In this document: in pieces, positions 13,806 to 26,630 of the stretch
Numbering within the stretch: the first letter of the stretch is position 1
Layout of the letters: every line of letters starts with the position of its first letter
Notes under the pieces: model-generated
Told to the model about the DNA's origin: nothing
Databases searched by the model: none
What the model saw: the letters and a program-made list of their open reading frames with translations, nothing else
Position numbers and translations under genes: made by a program
Assembly (NCBI GenBank): GCA_021904315.1
Contig: CM038923.1
Location: 8,500,038-8,564,037 of the forward strand
Length of the DNA: 64,000 nt
Source of the DNA: Sphagnum magellanicum
Lineage: Eukaryota > Streptophyta > Sphagnopsida > Sphagnales > Sphagnaceae
Direction: 5' to 3'

Positions 13806-15494
13806 GAAGCCCCAAATAAGAGCATGTATGTATGTCTTATTAGTGCTAAAGGTTTGTTTGGGTTTGTTAGTGAAGGAACAGAAATGAAATGGAATTTGAG
13901 TGAACCAAAGTTATTAAGTCATGATTAGGAAACTGTTTGTAAATTTTTCATGAGGTCTTGTGAACTCTTCTGGAAAGTGTGAAGAGACTTGTGATTGTCC
14001 CCATTTATCTCACCCATTGTGTCAAATGAGCAGGTTCAAGCAATGGAAGGCATTGTATGAAATTGGAAATTAGAATTACATTAAAAAAAAAAACTGCTCT
14101 GGTTTGAATCCTGAAGCAGAGACTTCAAAGCTTTTGGCAAAGGAGATCATGCATTAGAAGTGTTGCATAGTCAGAAATGTATCATCCAATGTTTGCATCT
14201 AGACACAAATGTCTTGGTGTTGATTTGTACAACATATTGCATTTTTTTTTTTCCCCATTCAAAGTCTGAGGGAATTAAGGTGTCATGTTTTTTGAACATC
14301 TAAAATGATATTTTTTGACTTTTAAAAAAATTGCACATACCTACTAAACACACATCTCTCGAAAATGTATAGGATCTAATATATAGGATTTTCAAGCTTT
14401 TAGTTTGATACTTTTACTCACAGTGTAAAGCATAGTACAATTAAAAATTTCAAATGCAATTGAATTGAATTGAGTTATGATTGCATTGTAATTTAATTTA
14501 AACTATCAACCAATCTGACAAAAGAACAAAAAAATTCATTGAATTAATGAGGAAAACCATAGAACATTTAATTTCATATTTGATTTTGGGATTGGGAACT
14601 TGTGACATTCAAATTGGGAAAAATGTGCCTTTGTCATCCCATAATAACCTTTGCTTGTGTGCATTTAGGCTCCCACAAATGGCCCTTAATGCAGACTTGA
14701 CATATTCTTCCACTTCACATGTGAATCCACCATCATCTTCAAAAAAACATGCCATTGAAAACATGGGGTGGATTTCCAAGTCAAAATGCTTCATTTTTGG
14801 ATCTAATTGAAGAGTTGACTACCATTGAATTTTAGATCCAACAATGCCATTGATGGAAAGTTTTGAAGCCTTTATTTTTTGTTCAAATATGCTAAGATCA
14901 ATCTTTTGGATCTCCCACTTACATGCAATTGAATAGGTGCAAGGGCTCTTTGGGGGCATGTTGGAGCAACACATGAATGACTTTGGAGAATCCTTTGGAA
15001 AGTAAGTAAATCAATGTTGGGACTTTGTTCGGACATCATGCAAACAAATAAACAACTTGGGCTCGAATACCTTGGAATATGAAGTCAGTTGAGAATATGA
15101 AATACAACTCTAATGCTTTGCATTGTATATCCTTTGTAGCCCTAGGACAACCCTAAATATTGTACCATTGCAAACATCATTGCAAAACTTGCATGCCCAG
15201 ACCCCCCCCTGAAGGAGCCAAGCAAATTGAGAATAGAAAACTAATAATGGGGGCTACCCAATAAGAGACACAAGTTCACAAAGAGACACAAATTATTAAA
15301 AAAATTGTATAAAATAATTTCATAATCACAAAGGATGGAGTAGAATATGGGCAAATTCTAGAAGTAAGCATGCAAGTGCAGCAAATGGTACAGAGATAAC
15401 AAGCCCACGCGTAAACTATAGAGATTGGATAGGATCTGGATGAACTCCATTTTTCATTGGACGATGTGGATTGCGGCCACGCTTACCATCCATC
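13806..15494. other. Gene-free stretch upstream of the psbR array
   Basis: Read on both strands without finding exons. It contains a C-run near 15205 and scattered simple A/T runs only. Confidence 0.4.
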
Positions 15495-16035
15495 GACGAC
15501 TGGCCACGTGGTTGATTCCTCTGCGATGTGTCTTGCAAACCGACTTGGTACTCAGAGCCGTGATACCCTTGAGGTCCTGTTCCAGGTCCTGAATAGTTTT
15601 GGGGATCTGAGACGACGAGTTTTTCTGCATCAGCTCTTCCGTTCGAGGGGCCACTGGCCAGACGACAATTGATCAGGACCTGAATCCATTCCTCTGCTTT
15701 GGTGGTGGCAACTGGCTTCGTAGTCGTCGCCGGCCTACCTTTGAGGTCCTGAATTTTTTTGGGGACCTGAAATCAAGAGTTTTATTCGCATTCGTGGTTC
15801 CAGTTCGAGGGGCCACTGGCGAGAAGGCAATTTTAGGACCTGGATCGATTCCTCTGCGGATGGCGGTGCAAAGTGCAACAAACTGACCTCGTAGTCGTCG
15901 CCGGCCCAGCTTTGAGGTTTCTGTTCCAGATCCTGAAGATTTTTGGTGACCTGAGATGAAGAGTTTTATTGGCATTCGTGGTTCCAGTTCGAGGGGCCAC
16001 TGGCAAGACGACAAATCGATCAGGACCTGGATCCC
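15495..16035 (+). repeat. Tandem array of ~171-bp units just upstream of psbR
   Basis: Three units start at about 15569, 15741 and 15912, each opening with TTGAGGT and CCTGAA and containing GGTTCCAGTTCGAGGGGCCA (or a close variant) followed by CACTGG and a GATCAGGACCTG or similar stretch. The first two units are about 172 and 171 bp. The third is cut at about 16035, and a partial diverged unit precedes the first (15495-15568). The array is GC-rich compared with its surroundings and ends about 130 bp before the psbR start codon, so it occupies the proximal promoter. The long minus-strand ORF across it follows from the repeat structure. Confidence 0.85.
15504..15511 (+). promoter_or_regulatory. 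G-box (CCACGTGG) upstream of psbR
   Basis: A perfect palindromic G-box lies about 655 bp before the psbR ATG, at the start of the tandem array. G-boxes are bound by bZIP and bHLH (PIF-type) factors and are frequent in light-regulated photosynthesis gene promoters. Activity here is inferred from the motif and its position only. Confidence 0.4.
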
Positions 16036-16164
16036 GCATAAAGAAGCGCTACTTACACACGGCGTCCTGCCAAGAGAGGAAGTCTCAGTGCGCGAGAGAA
16101 TTGCCAAAGAACTGCGGTTCTTGTGCAGAAATCGTAAGGAAACAGAAGAGGACACACAGCGGCG

Positions 16165-17618
16165 ATGGCGACCATGAGCATTACTTCTACTGCGTCTCCC
16201 TTTCTTGGTACTTTGCCCCAGGGCTTGCCTGCCTTTAAATCTGTCCGGCGCAGATCCATTCCGCTCCAAGTGGTCGCCAGCAAGAAAGTTAATGTCAAGG
16301 AACCTTTCGGTGAGCAATCAAGGATTGGATTTACGTATTTTGTCTCGACTCCCGTCAAGTGTTCGTTCTTGCTTCGATCTGCATACAAATGGAACCTTAT
16401 TAGGAAGATCATGCACGATTTTCCGTATGCATTTGCGAACAGGATCACGGAAGAATGTTCGTCTAGATCATCGAGTTCGGACTCATGTTTCTTCTGACTT
16501 GTCTAGAGTTTTCTTTAGTATTTGTCCACATCGGCTAAAAACAGACATAGAGAGAACTTGATGCTTCGTGGATTTCGCCGAGAGGTTCTTTAAGCCATAG
16601 GTGGACATGGTTTTGACGATTGCTACATTATTTTCCTGAAGTTTGCGGGCCCTGATTGTTGCATGGTGTATAAATGAAGGATAATGATGTTTTTGTTGCA
16701 CTTCACGATCTTGATTGGACTCGTTTCTGCACTTTGACTCGGTCTGGTCATGTCGCAGGCCCTACTGGCGGCGTTAAGTTCCGCAAGGGCGTTGATGCTT
16801 CAGGCAGGGTGGCCAAGGTGATCATACTATGCCTTACTCTTCCTTTCATCTGACTTCAAGTTGCACTCTCACGTGATGAGATGTTCCAAATTTGGACTTC
16901 CGACAATCATAGTGAACATGGCAGGCAGAAATGTCTGTTTGGACATCCGAAATATTGCGGTTAAATAATAAAGAAACTTAAAAGTCTGTAGATCTTCTTG
17001 CTGCTGTTGCACCTCTTTTACGTTCGTTTCCACCTGTGGCTCCCTCTCCCGTTCACTCTCTTGCATTCTGCTTTTGTCACTGTAGGGAAAGGGAGTTTAT
17101 CAGTTCGCGAAGAAGTATGGCGCCAACGTAGATGGCTACAGGTAATTTTTGCTCATTTGCCAGTTTCTAGCGAGGGCGTATATAGGGTTGCTCGCAGCTT
17201 CTGTACATCGTGGATCATTTGTGTCGTGCGACCATTTATGGTGAAATCGACTCTTCCTTACCCAGATCATGCTGACATGGTGGGAGATCTGAAACATGTG
17301 CAGTCCAATCTACGCGCGGGAAGAATGGTCTTCAAGTGGCGATTCCTACGCCGGGGGTAAGATCTGCCGCCAAAGTCCAAATAAAACCTTAGTTCTCAAT
17401 TATTGTTCAATTCCATCTAGATCTAAGTGGTGCGTGCAGTCAGACGTCCTGTTCGCCTAGATTTCACTTTCGCTGGTAATTTAGCGGAAACCAGTGCTCT
17501 TATGATCGATCTTTTGGATACAGGAACGCCGGCTTTGACAATTTGGGCTACTCTTCTCGGAGGTCTACTTGTCGGAGGTGCTTTCCTCGTGTACAGCACC
17601 AGTGCTCTAGCTTCGTAG
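16165..17618 (+). CDS. psbR: Photosystem II 10 kDa protein PsbR, five exons
   Basis: PsbR is a thylakoid membrane protein of photosystem II that helps anchor the lumenal oxygen-evolving proteins. Predicted exons are 16165-16309, 16759-16817, 17086-17141, 17304-17356 and 17524-17618. All borders are GT-AG, phases match, and the product is 135 aa, close to the family length. Residues 1-40 are a Ser/Arg-rich plastid transit region (MATMSITSTASPFLG). The mature part carries the family motifs [50 protein letters not shown] and EEWSSSGDSYAGG. It ends in one membrane helix (about 108-129) and the typical STSALAS C-terminus. The ATG lies in a GCG ATG GCG context after a purine-rich leader. Introns are 449, 268, 162 and 167 bp. 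No near-by partner gene is seen. A 171-bp tandem array and a G-box lie upstream. Confidence 0.95.
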
Positions 17619-20600
17619 ATCTTCAATTGCTGCAGAAGGGCCACCTAATTGTACAGTCCTAGAACAGTAAAATAAGAGAGGTTGTGAGGATCTCTACGTA
17701 CAGCAATTGGTTAGTGTGCGGGGAGGGAGGGTTTTCGATGTGATCAGAGCAGCCTAATGGAAAGAAACCCTTAGAATTGTTGCCAAACTGCCCTGCCCAG
17801 TCATGTGAAGAAGTTTCCTTGTGCGTAGGATGAAGAGATGCTTGGTTGTTGCCTCATACATGGAAATGAGGACAAATGAGGACAAATAAATACTTGTGCT
17901 GCGTTGTCCCCGCACACCATGCTCTGTAAAACCCCTTGTTTGAAATTCATAATCGTAAGGGGAGACGGAAGGAACTATGGACATTATGCTACCGGTTTCC
18001 AGAAAGAGATGGCAACCTACCTTCAGGTCACCATAACATCTTTGCACATGTCATTGTCAATTACAACCCTGCACCAAGAGTAACACATGAGGAAGAAGAG
18101 TTTGTACGTGAAGTGATATGAGTGTGAGCATCTTTCATGATTGAGGTGTTAAAAGTGTAGGGTAAAAGCCCAAGGCGATGGGTTTTCTGGAATAAGAGCT
18201 TGTGCAAGGTGATGCTAGCTTGAGCCTGATGAGTGTAGGGGCTTTACCAAGCGTGTAAAGACTGCACTCGATTTTCTTTTTTGTTTTGTGTCTGATGCTC
18301 GGTGGTATCTGGTGGGTACCTGTCAAGTATCATGTGGGCATTTTGTATAATGGAATTCCCATGCCTAAAAGCTCTTCATTTTCTCAGATGCCCTGAGAGT
18401 TTTTAAGCATCTGAGATGTGCAATGCACTCTCTAAATGCACCCAGAATTGAAATCCGATGAGGTCTTTACGGGTGGGGTGCCAAATCTTGGAGACCTAGT
18501 CCAGAAGATTGCAACAAGGCACTTATTTCAAAATAAGCTCAGCCTCTAGAAACAACTTTTGGAGCGGACATCTCTGCAGAATCAACATCCATGAATGCGT
18601 ACCAAATGACAATTTGTTCAAAGTGGTGCAGGAAAGCCTAATGATCAGACCTCTATTCTTTCCAATTTCAGAGACCATTTTGTCTTCATGGTATCTTTAG
18701 ATTCCAATAAACATTGTCTGGGGATCATTCTGCTTTTCAAAAAGTGGCACCCCATTTTTTTTCTTGTGTTTCCCAGGATACCTGGCAGGTACCCAGTGGG
18801 TATCATGGAAAATAGAGAAACATATATGATGATGGGTCTTGTGTCCATGGGCTCTACCAGAAACTAGAATTGGGTCCACATTTGTTCCAGTAAAGCTTAC
18901 AGCCTTGGGCTTTACTTACCACTGATACAACTCATTGCTGTTGCTATAAGGAGATGGTACCATCAATGATCAATGGTAGTAGTAGTATTATGATAACCAG
19001 CACAGTGCACAAACAAAGGTATAGATCTGCCAAAGGAGCATAAATCTTCACATTATTGAATAAACTAAGAAGATGTGTGCTCACTGGAGAGAGAAAATTC
19101 TGTTAAACTTTTGATGTAAATCCAAGAATCAGCTCCACCACAGAGCAATTAGAGATGAAACCCTCAACTCACCTGATCTCCATTCCCCAACTACGGTATT
19201 TCATTTCCATCTCCCCTTTCCCGAGAACACTCAGACCACAAAAAAATTGTGAATATGCAAATCCACAAATGCCACAAATTGATTACCAACACCACTACTT
19301 TCATTTTGTTGTGTCACATTCATCAAAGTGGACAATAAACAGTTCAACATTTAGCTTGTACATTTGGGTCTTTAAGATTGCAAAATTCTACACTTGTCAA
19401 CATGATCCCATGTAAAAGACCCCAGCATTATGTGCCCATATTGTGGAGTGCATCAAGACATTCGTGAGTTCATAGTGCACTCTAGTGTGGCCTATGTTGT
19501 TGGCTCAAGTGTGAACATATATGATTATGCAATGCTCCAAGTGTGAATCGGACCCTGATGATAATGCTCAATTGTGAAAAAACATATTAAATTTTTTTTA
19601 AATGATGGGAAATTCCAAAATTTTTAAAAAATACCCAATGTATTTTAGACCTACCTTGTATCCTAGGCAGCCTATTATTTTCATCAGGTCATCCAACCTT
19701 TATCATAGGAAGCCATCATGTAACAACAACTCATGGTTTTTGTTCAATTTTCTGATTTAAGACTAGGCAAATTTTTGTTGAGAATACACAGTTTAAATTG
19801 AGAAAACATATTTCTTTCCGAGCTTTTTCTCAACGAAAATAACAAATATTGCAACAATTTGCCTTAAAAAAAATCACTGATTTGTGACGTGCAACCATAA
19901 ACTTGTATTTTTACATAGTTCTACAACTCTGATCAAAACAAATGATGAAGGAACCTCTCATGCACATTGACAAGGCCGACTTAGGGGTTGTGTATAATCA
20001 CAAAGGATTTCTTTGGGGTTCTTTATACATTTAAATGGCAGTTCTAACACCAACATTATAAATAAGTTTCCCTCGTTTGGAGAGGTGTTTAAGATAATAA
20101 CTTTCGAGTTTACACATCAACAATTTGGATATTGCCGTTATATGCACTTGCAAAGAAGATAAGGACTATATGAAATGACATAGTTTACCTTGGTAATTAT
20201 TCCCAACCTTTTGGAAATTCAAACCTTTCAAGCAGAAGTGATTGTGGTGTTTGAAAGATTGGGTGTTATTGCCACCAAATAACCAAATATGTAGGTGTTA
20301 TACCGTGGGCAGGGAAATCGTTATTCATGGGTTGTCACCCAATCCACCAATTGGGCACCCTCATAATACATAGCAAGATGAACAAAGTATTTTGTCACAC
20401 ACTTAACAACCAAAAGTTGCTAATTAGTCGTTGAATTATGTATGCCTCAATAATGATGAGAATTAGAACAACCAACTTGTTAAGAATTGGATAGCACTTT
20501 GAAAACATTATAACATGGATTTGATAGTGTGATTTGTTCAAAAGTCTCATCAATCAATCATTGCTCCAACATTTTGGGTTAACTATATTTTCACATTGAA

Positions 20601-21155
20601 TTATATTCATTTTAATGCAAATTTAAAATGATTCAGCAACTCTTTGATCAACTATCCAACATATTGAGGAACGATGAGGAATGAAGTTCTTTCATGCATG
20701 ACTTCCATTCAAACTCCATCAAGATCATCTTCAAGGGGACCTCAGAAGCAAACATCTGATGAAGCTCATTGATGTTTGTTCACAACCATGAAGTTCAAAC
20801 CAATTGGAAAATCATTGCTTCAAATTCTTTTAACAGTTGAGAGTCTACTCTACTTGGAAATTTGAGGTAATGTTTAATCCATTGGCCTCGTGTTAAGCAT
20901 ACAGTTGTGGAATAATGCAAAACTTAATATTTGTGTAAACCTTTTGTTTCAAATGATTTTTGAGGCCCATTGAACTACATATCCATTTTGATTGTGGTAA
21001 TTGAACTATAACTAATAAAATATTAGTCAATCATAGATTTTCATCTTCCTATATGTTCAATATCAAGTATATTAAAAAGTGAAGTTTTGGTTTATTGAAT
21101 ACAAAAGATATATAAATATTTTATGGAATCTTCCTTTTTGGCACCTCCTTTCAAT
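17619..21155. other. psbR 3' flank and gene-free stretch
   Basis: AT-rich 3' flank with possible polyadenylation motifs (AAATAAATA near 17885). The rest was read on both strands without recognisable exons. Two GGGTACC/GGTACCC-containing phrases occur near 18310 and 18790. Confidence 0.4.
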
Positions 21156-22040
21156 AATATACATGTGTAGCCGGACAATGGGTGACCGTTCCAAAAAACT
21201 CTCTAGACTGGACTTGACGTGTGAACGAGGGACGGTTTGGCCGCCTCTAATGGAGAGTGACGGCGGATCTCTGATTTTGTGTTGATGGTATTTCCTTTGC
21301 ATGGAATGCATGGCTCTTTGACGGCGAATTTGATGAGGGATTGCGGCGCCTCATTGATGAGCTTTGGAGGGAAACAATCTGCAAAGGGCTAACCAAGCTT
21401 CTGGAAGAAGCCAGAAACGGCTAGACGAAGGATAAGTAGGACCTTAATTTAAACGGACAAAGGGGGGAATGAAGAAGGAGGAAAAAGGAAGAACAGAAGC
21501 TTAGTAAAGTTCTAAGTCGGTCTGCATTGTTTTTTTTCTCTTCCGCTGCGATCTGCAACTGACGGACGCGAGCTTCTGAATCTAGGAATAGCAGTACAGA
21601 TCGAGATAATCCCAGTAGCATGGATGCTTGTGCTGTCGGAGTATTCGGCATGTAATAAAGATCGAACAGTTGTTTTGAGGGTTCGTTTTTTTGTATCTGT
21701 CTTGTCATCTGGTTGTGTAGCTACATGATGAGAGATCCGGTCTGAGGGTCATGAGCCGAATCGCACATTGTCTCGGTAGACTTGCAGTTTCAGATGAGTA
21801 GCTTGTGTGCTTAGGGAGAGTGGTATTGTACTGCAGCAATACTAGGTGAGCTTCTGAGGGTGATTATCCCAGAAGGAATGCAGTTGTGGTGGCAAGAGGG
21901 GTCGGACGGGTACCTGTGTGAGTTCTGTGTCTTGGATTCGTTCGTGTCCCCCTTCTTTTTTGGTTACACATGTATCATTATTGGCTTGGAATGAAATTAA
22001 AGTGATAATGGGAATGCTCTTATTCGGACTACTATACAAA
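21156..22040 (-). other. GC-enriched island without an identifiable gene
   Basis: This segment is clearly richer in G, C and CpG than its AT-rich surroundings, like the gene-bearing segments of the window. On the minus strand a short ORF begins MRRRNPSSNSPSKSHAF at about 21347. A longer ORF (21421-21708) contains a charged stretch, EARVRQLQIAAEEKKNNADR. Neither matches a family I know. It may be the first exon and leader of a truncated gene, a captured gene fragment or a non-coding transcript. Confidence 0.3.
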
Positions 22041-25000
22041 AAATTTGTGTGGTTGTTGGTATTTGGTTGACATGGAATGATAATAGCTTGTTACAAGTTG
22101 GTTTAAGCTTTGGTTGGGACATTAGCATTCACAATATAGCAATCATTTCAGCCATATTACTCTTGTTCATGTCATATATATCTTTGCACAACCTTTTTTC
22201 AAATGTTTGGTATGTAATAAAATTACTATAAAAAAAAATTGATTGATATTTTACACCAAAAATGCTCAAATAGTTGTGACAATGCTCAAAATTTAGTGCA
22301 CAACAAAACTCTCACACTTGGCTTTGACCTTGTAGCTTTCAGGCCACCTAGCAATGAATTTTTTTCAATATGAAATTGTTTTTTGATATTTTAAACATCC
22401 TAGGGACATTTGTGCTTTCGAAAAATGAGGTTTGTGTTCTTGTGAACATTCTAATTGTTGACCCACATGAATATATCTTCTTCATTCAATCTCTATATGA
22501 AGTAGTGAAGAGTTTAGGAGGTGTGATGATAAACATATTAAAATCATTTTTTTCTTTTGGTGGTTGAAATATTTGGTTGTTGGGCAAGGACTCACACTTG
22601 TGCACTTTACAATTCTTAAATCAATCATTAAGGTTAATGTGACAAATTGTGATTGGTAGTTAAGATTTGGAATGTTGACCAATTTTTGAAAAAATTAGGT
22701 GAATCAATTAGCTTTTTTTTCTTTTGAAACTTGTTTCAGATCATGAAGTGCTATGTGTATGCTTTAAACTTTGGTTCATTAATAGATTGAGTTTCAATTT
22801 CCATGTGCTAATTTTTCCAATGTGAAATATTATATAATTGTAGGATGGTGTAATGAACTTTTGTAGAGATATTTGTGGAATGGGGTTTCATACTTAACAT
22901 GTTCTTTCAACACCCAAACATTCCACAATCAAAAATCATTAATTTTTTTATTGTTCACAATGTGATTATTTTTCATAGCTTCTCCAAAAAAAAATCTAAC
23001 ATATATTAATCTCCAACCCAAATAACATATTAAAAAAAGTTCACATTCCAAACTTTGAAAGAGAATTGTCAAGGTGACATAGCTAACTTTAGCAAGGCCT
23101 ATATTGTAAGTATTTGAACTTCAAGATTTGTTTTGGATTCGACTTTTATTCTCATGTTTTTCTAATTTTGGTGTTTAGGAATATGTAGTTACCATTTTCC
23201 AACATGAACTACTACCCAAGCTAGGCATCTTTTACCAACCATGATTCTATTGTGTGAAGTTCTCATTACACATCCATATAATTAGTTCAATTTAACATTT
23301 AAGCAAACATATGTTGGCCAATAAAATTGTGAAAAGAATCACAAGCATTGGGAGAAGGCATCTATGGAAATGGATTTGAAACTTTGGAAAATATAAAACC
23401 TTTGTGAAAATCATTTATAAGATTTAAATCCCAAGTTCTATATTTGGGACAAAGATTTTTTTTTAAAATCACTAGTTTGAAAATTTGAAAATATGTCATC
23501 ATGATTGCACCATGTGTCATAGATTTATATATAATTTCTCTTAATTAAATTATTGTTATTTCATGCTTGGCTTATTTACAAATGAAGCCATTTTATTTCA
23601 AAAGACATTAGGATGCAATTTTTCAATTTTTCAAATGTAGGAAGTTAATGAAAATTAGTTGATGTGTCAACACTTAGCACCAATCATTACTAATTTTGTT
23701 GTCACCACTATTCAAAAGTTTAAGTATTTAATGGTGCCTTGCAATATATCAAATCTAGTTGTTGATTATTCTATGATGAAATTATTAATAGAATGGTGCT
23801 AATAAGTTTTTTGTACATGTAGATTTAAATTTTAGGTATGAACTTTTTGAAAAAATCATTAAAATTTATTGTTCATATGTATTGAGAAATAATCAAATTG
23901 CTTTCATGTGTTACATTCATCTCCTTTTCACTACCTTTGAACCAAAAAAAGGAAGTAAAGGTTAGACATAAAATTGGGATGTTTGGAATTAATTTTTGCA
24001 ATCACACATTTGCCTTACAAGAGCATCAAGATTTTGGAAAGTTAATAATTTGTGAAGGAGTTGAATTCAAGTTCTTGAAAAAACTTTCTCCAATGTAACA
24101 TAAGATTTGCCCCAACCACACCCCACCTAAAGCACAAAATCATCCAACCCCACACAACACAACTAGAAGCCATCATCCCTATTGTTGATGAACTTTAAAA
24201 ATAAAATTTGCATGAACACAAAGAATAATCAATTGTAGCAACTTGCATGCATGCTCTTAACATTTGAGATGTTGCCATGCACAATAGAAATGGATGATGT
24301 TCCACAATTTTCTTCAACCCCACCAACATCGCCAATAAGCTTAGCCAAACATTCATCTACTTCAACCATTGCATCAAGCATATAGCATAGACCTAACCAA
24401 GACAATGCAAAAACAAAACAAGCTTACAAATTACAACTCAAGTGTATGTGCATGGAAGCTTACTTAAAATTACAATTGACAAAATTGTAAGTGCATAATA
24501 TCTTGAATCTTGCAAATTACAAAATGTTTTTAAAAAAACAACAAAACAACAAAGAAAAAACCATGTCAAAGCAAAAAACTTGCAACAAATTCAAAGGACA
24601 AAATTGAAGATTCATCTTGCAAAGTCAAATTTATTGAAAGTTGTAGTTCACAAATTAAAAATGTTGAAATCTAGAAGATTAAGATCATTGAAAGTTAAAA
24701 AACTAAAATCCTTGAAAGTTGAAAAATCAAAATCACTAAAAGTTGTTGCAAAAGCATTTGAAGAATCAAACGTGCAAAAATACAATATGAAGAATGAAGA
24801 TAGAAACATAATGGGAAAAGTGAAAACAAAAACCTGAGGTGAAGAATGAAAATCGAAACAAAAGAACCATAAACCACAATGCACACAACTTACAAAAAAA
24901 AACATAACATACTTAAAGTTGGAGATTCTTGAGACTTGAAATTGTTTCAAAGAACATTAAAAGTTGTGAAGGTGTCAACATTCTATTGATGAAAAAGTTT

Positions 25001-26622
25001 GTGACAAGGATTTTAAACACACTTGAACTTTGTCATTTCTTGGAAAAAGACACACAAAAAGAAATTTAAACCCTAAAACCTTAATTACTAGATATGCAAC
25101 ATATGCATAATTCTATTATCTATAAATGGCCCCCTAATGACATTAACATGAAAATATGAATACTAGTAGTCACACCTAACATGCAAGTATACATAGTTAT
25201 TAGTTATTGCTTGAATGCCTTTTGTCAAATATGTATAATAGTGGCTATTGAAAAAAAATAAAAATTTAGATATGGTTATATACATAATATCTACCTACTA
25301 ACCAAATTCATATCCATATTTTCCATGTATTTGGCCAACAATAGTAATGACCATGTGCAAGTTATTGCATGATGAAGATTTGTTATTGCCAACCGACATT
25401 TATTCCCCAAATAACACAATAAACCAATCAATGGCACAAATTGCTTGATGGTATTCTTTTTATTCCAACCAATACCTACTTCATTTGATGAGTGAATAAA
25501 TCAACTCCTAGCTTGGATCACACACTCACATTCATACATGTAATTGTCCCTTGTCAAGTATATGCAATGTACACAAGGTCTAGATGTTGGAAAAATGATA
25601 AATGTGAGGAGTGGTCACATGGGCATGAAGCATGACATTCATGAACATGCCAAATATTGGTCCAATGTGGGTATTAACATAGTTATAAAGTGCTTCAAAT
25701 GTGTCATATGAGAGTCCAAATTTTAATTTACATCTTCTTATGCTTCCATGAACAAGAATATTCATAATCCTGAGAATACATGTCATTTTCATGTATGAAA
25801 ATTTGAGGAACTTTTCCATTAGAAGGCATTGAACCACACTTCCCATAAGGAGGCATTTAATGAAGCTGCACAACATTGAATGAAAGTTTTAAAAGCCTTT
25901 CTTAAGGAGCTTGCATAATGATGAAAATCTAGAAATCTTATTGAAAATATTCAAAAATTGGTTCACACTTCTTGAATTGACATATGAAAAGTTGCACAAT
26001 TGATGAAAATGTAAAGAAATGGGCCTACTTTCAAAAATCATCAAAATTCTTAAGACATTTTCAAAATTTCTTTTTTGGGGGAAAACTATTCAATTTGATG
26101 AAATCTATCCATTAGATTTAAACTTCAAACCATTTGTAAACGAAGGCACTTCACATATATCATTGAAAAAATGCTATTCCAAGCATAGTTTAAAAAGTTA
26201 TCACAACTAAAATAAGTTATCAATTTGATACAGTACAAGTTTTATTGAGAGAATATCAACATGAAAGCATGAAAAAGATGAATGAACGTAATATTCCACT
26301 TGCAACTTTGAAAATATCTTAAAGGGAGATATTTCCACTCCTTTCATTATTTCTAATAGTTATCCATCATGCATAAACTTGATGCTTGTAAAATTACACC
26401 AACCATTAACTTTTTAGAATTCTCATCCTTTTGAATTGTGAAATTTTATATAGTTTGACATCTTTTTCTTAAAAGTTAATGTTTGTGTTAGATATGAAAT
26501 CAAGCTAATTGGATTTTTTGGGTGTTTAATCCAAAAATAGATAAATATAATTATATTATATCACTTAATCCATATATGAGTGCAAAATAGGTCCTTCATA
26601 AAAAGATCCCAAAATCTAAGGC
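22041..26622. other. AT-rich gene desert
   Basis: No exon, RNA gene or transposase motif was recognised. At about 24655-24740 three diverged copies of a roughly 27-bp unit (TTGAAAGTTAAAAAACTAAA-like) encode a Lys/Ser/Leu repeat in one frame. I read this as a tandem repeat and not as a protein. Confidence 0.4.
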
Positions 26623-26630
26623 CCATAAGG

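Noticed and set aside
15673-16317. 214-codon minus-strand ORF overlapping psbR exon 1
   Set aside because: It repeats internally with the 171-bp array and runs antisense through the psbR start; a consequence of the GC-rich tandem repeat.
17427-17618. 63-codon ORF starting MVRAVRRPVRLDF as a separate small gene
   Set aside because: Its end is psbR exon 5. The upstream part is intron 4 sequence without homology.
24580-24837. Lys/Leu/Ser repeat ORF on the plus strand
   Set aside because: Explained by a ~27-bp degenerate tandem repeat with no start context, splice signals or homologous motif.
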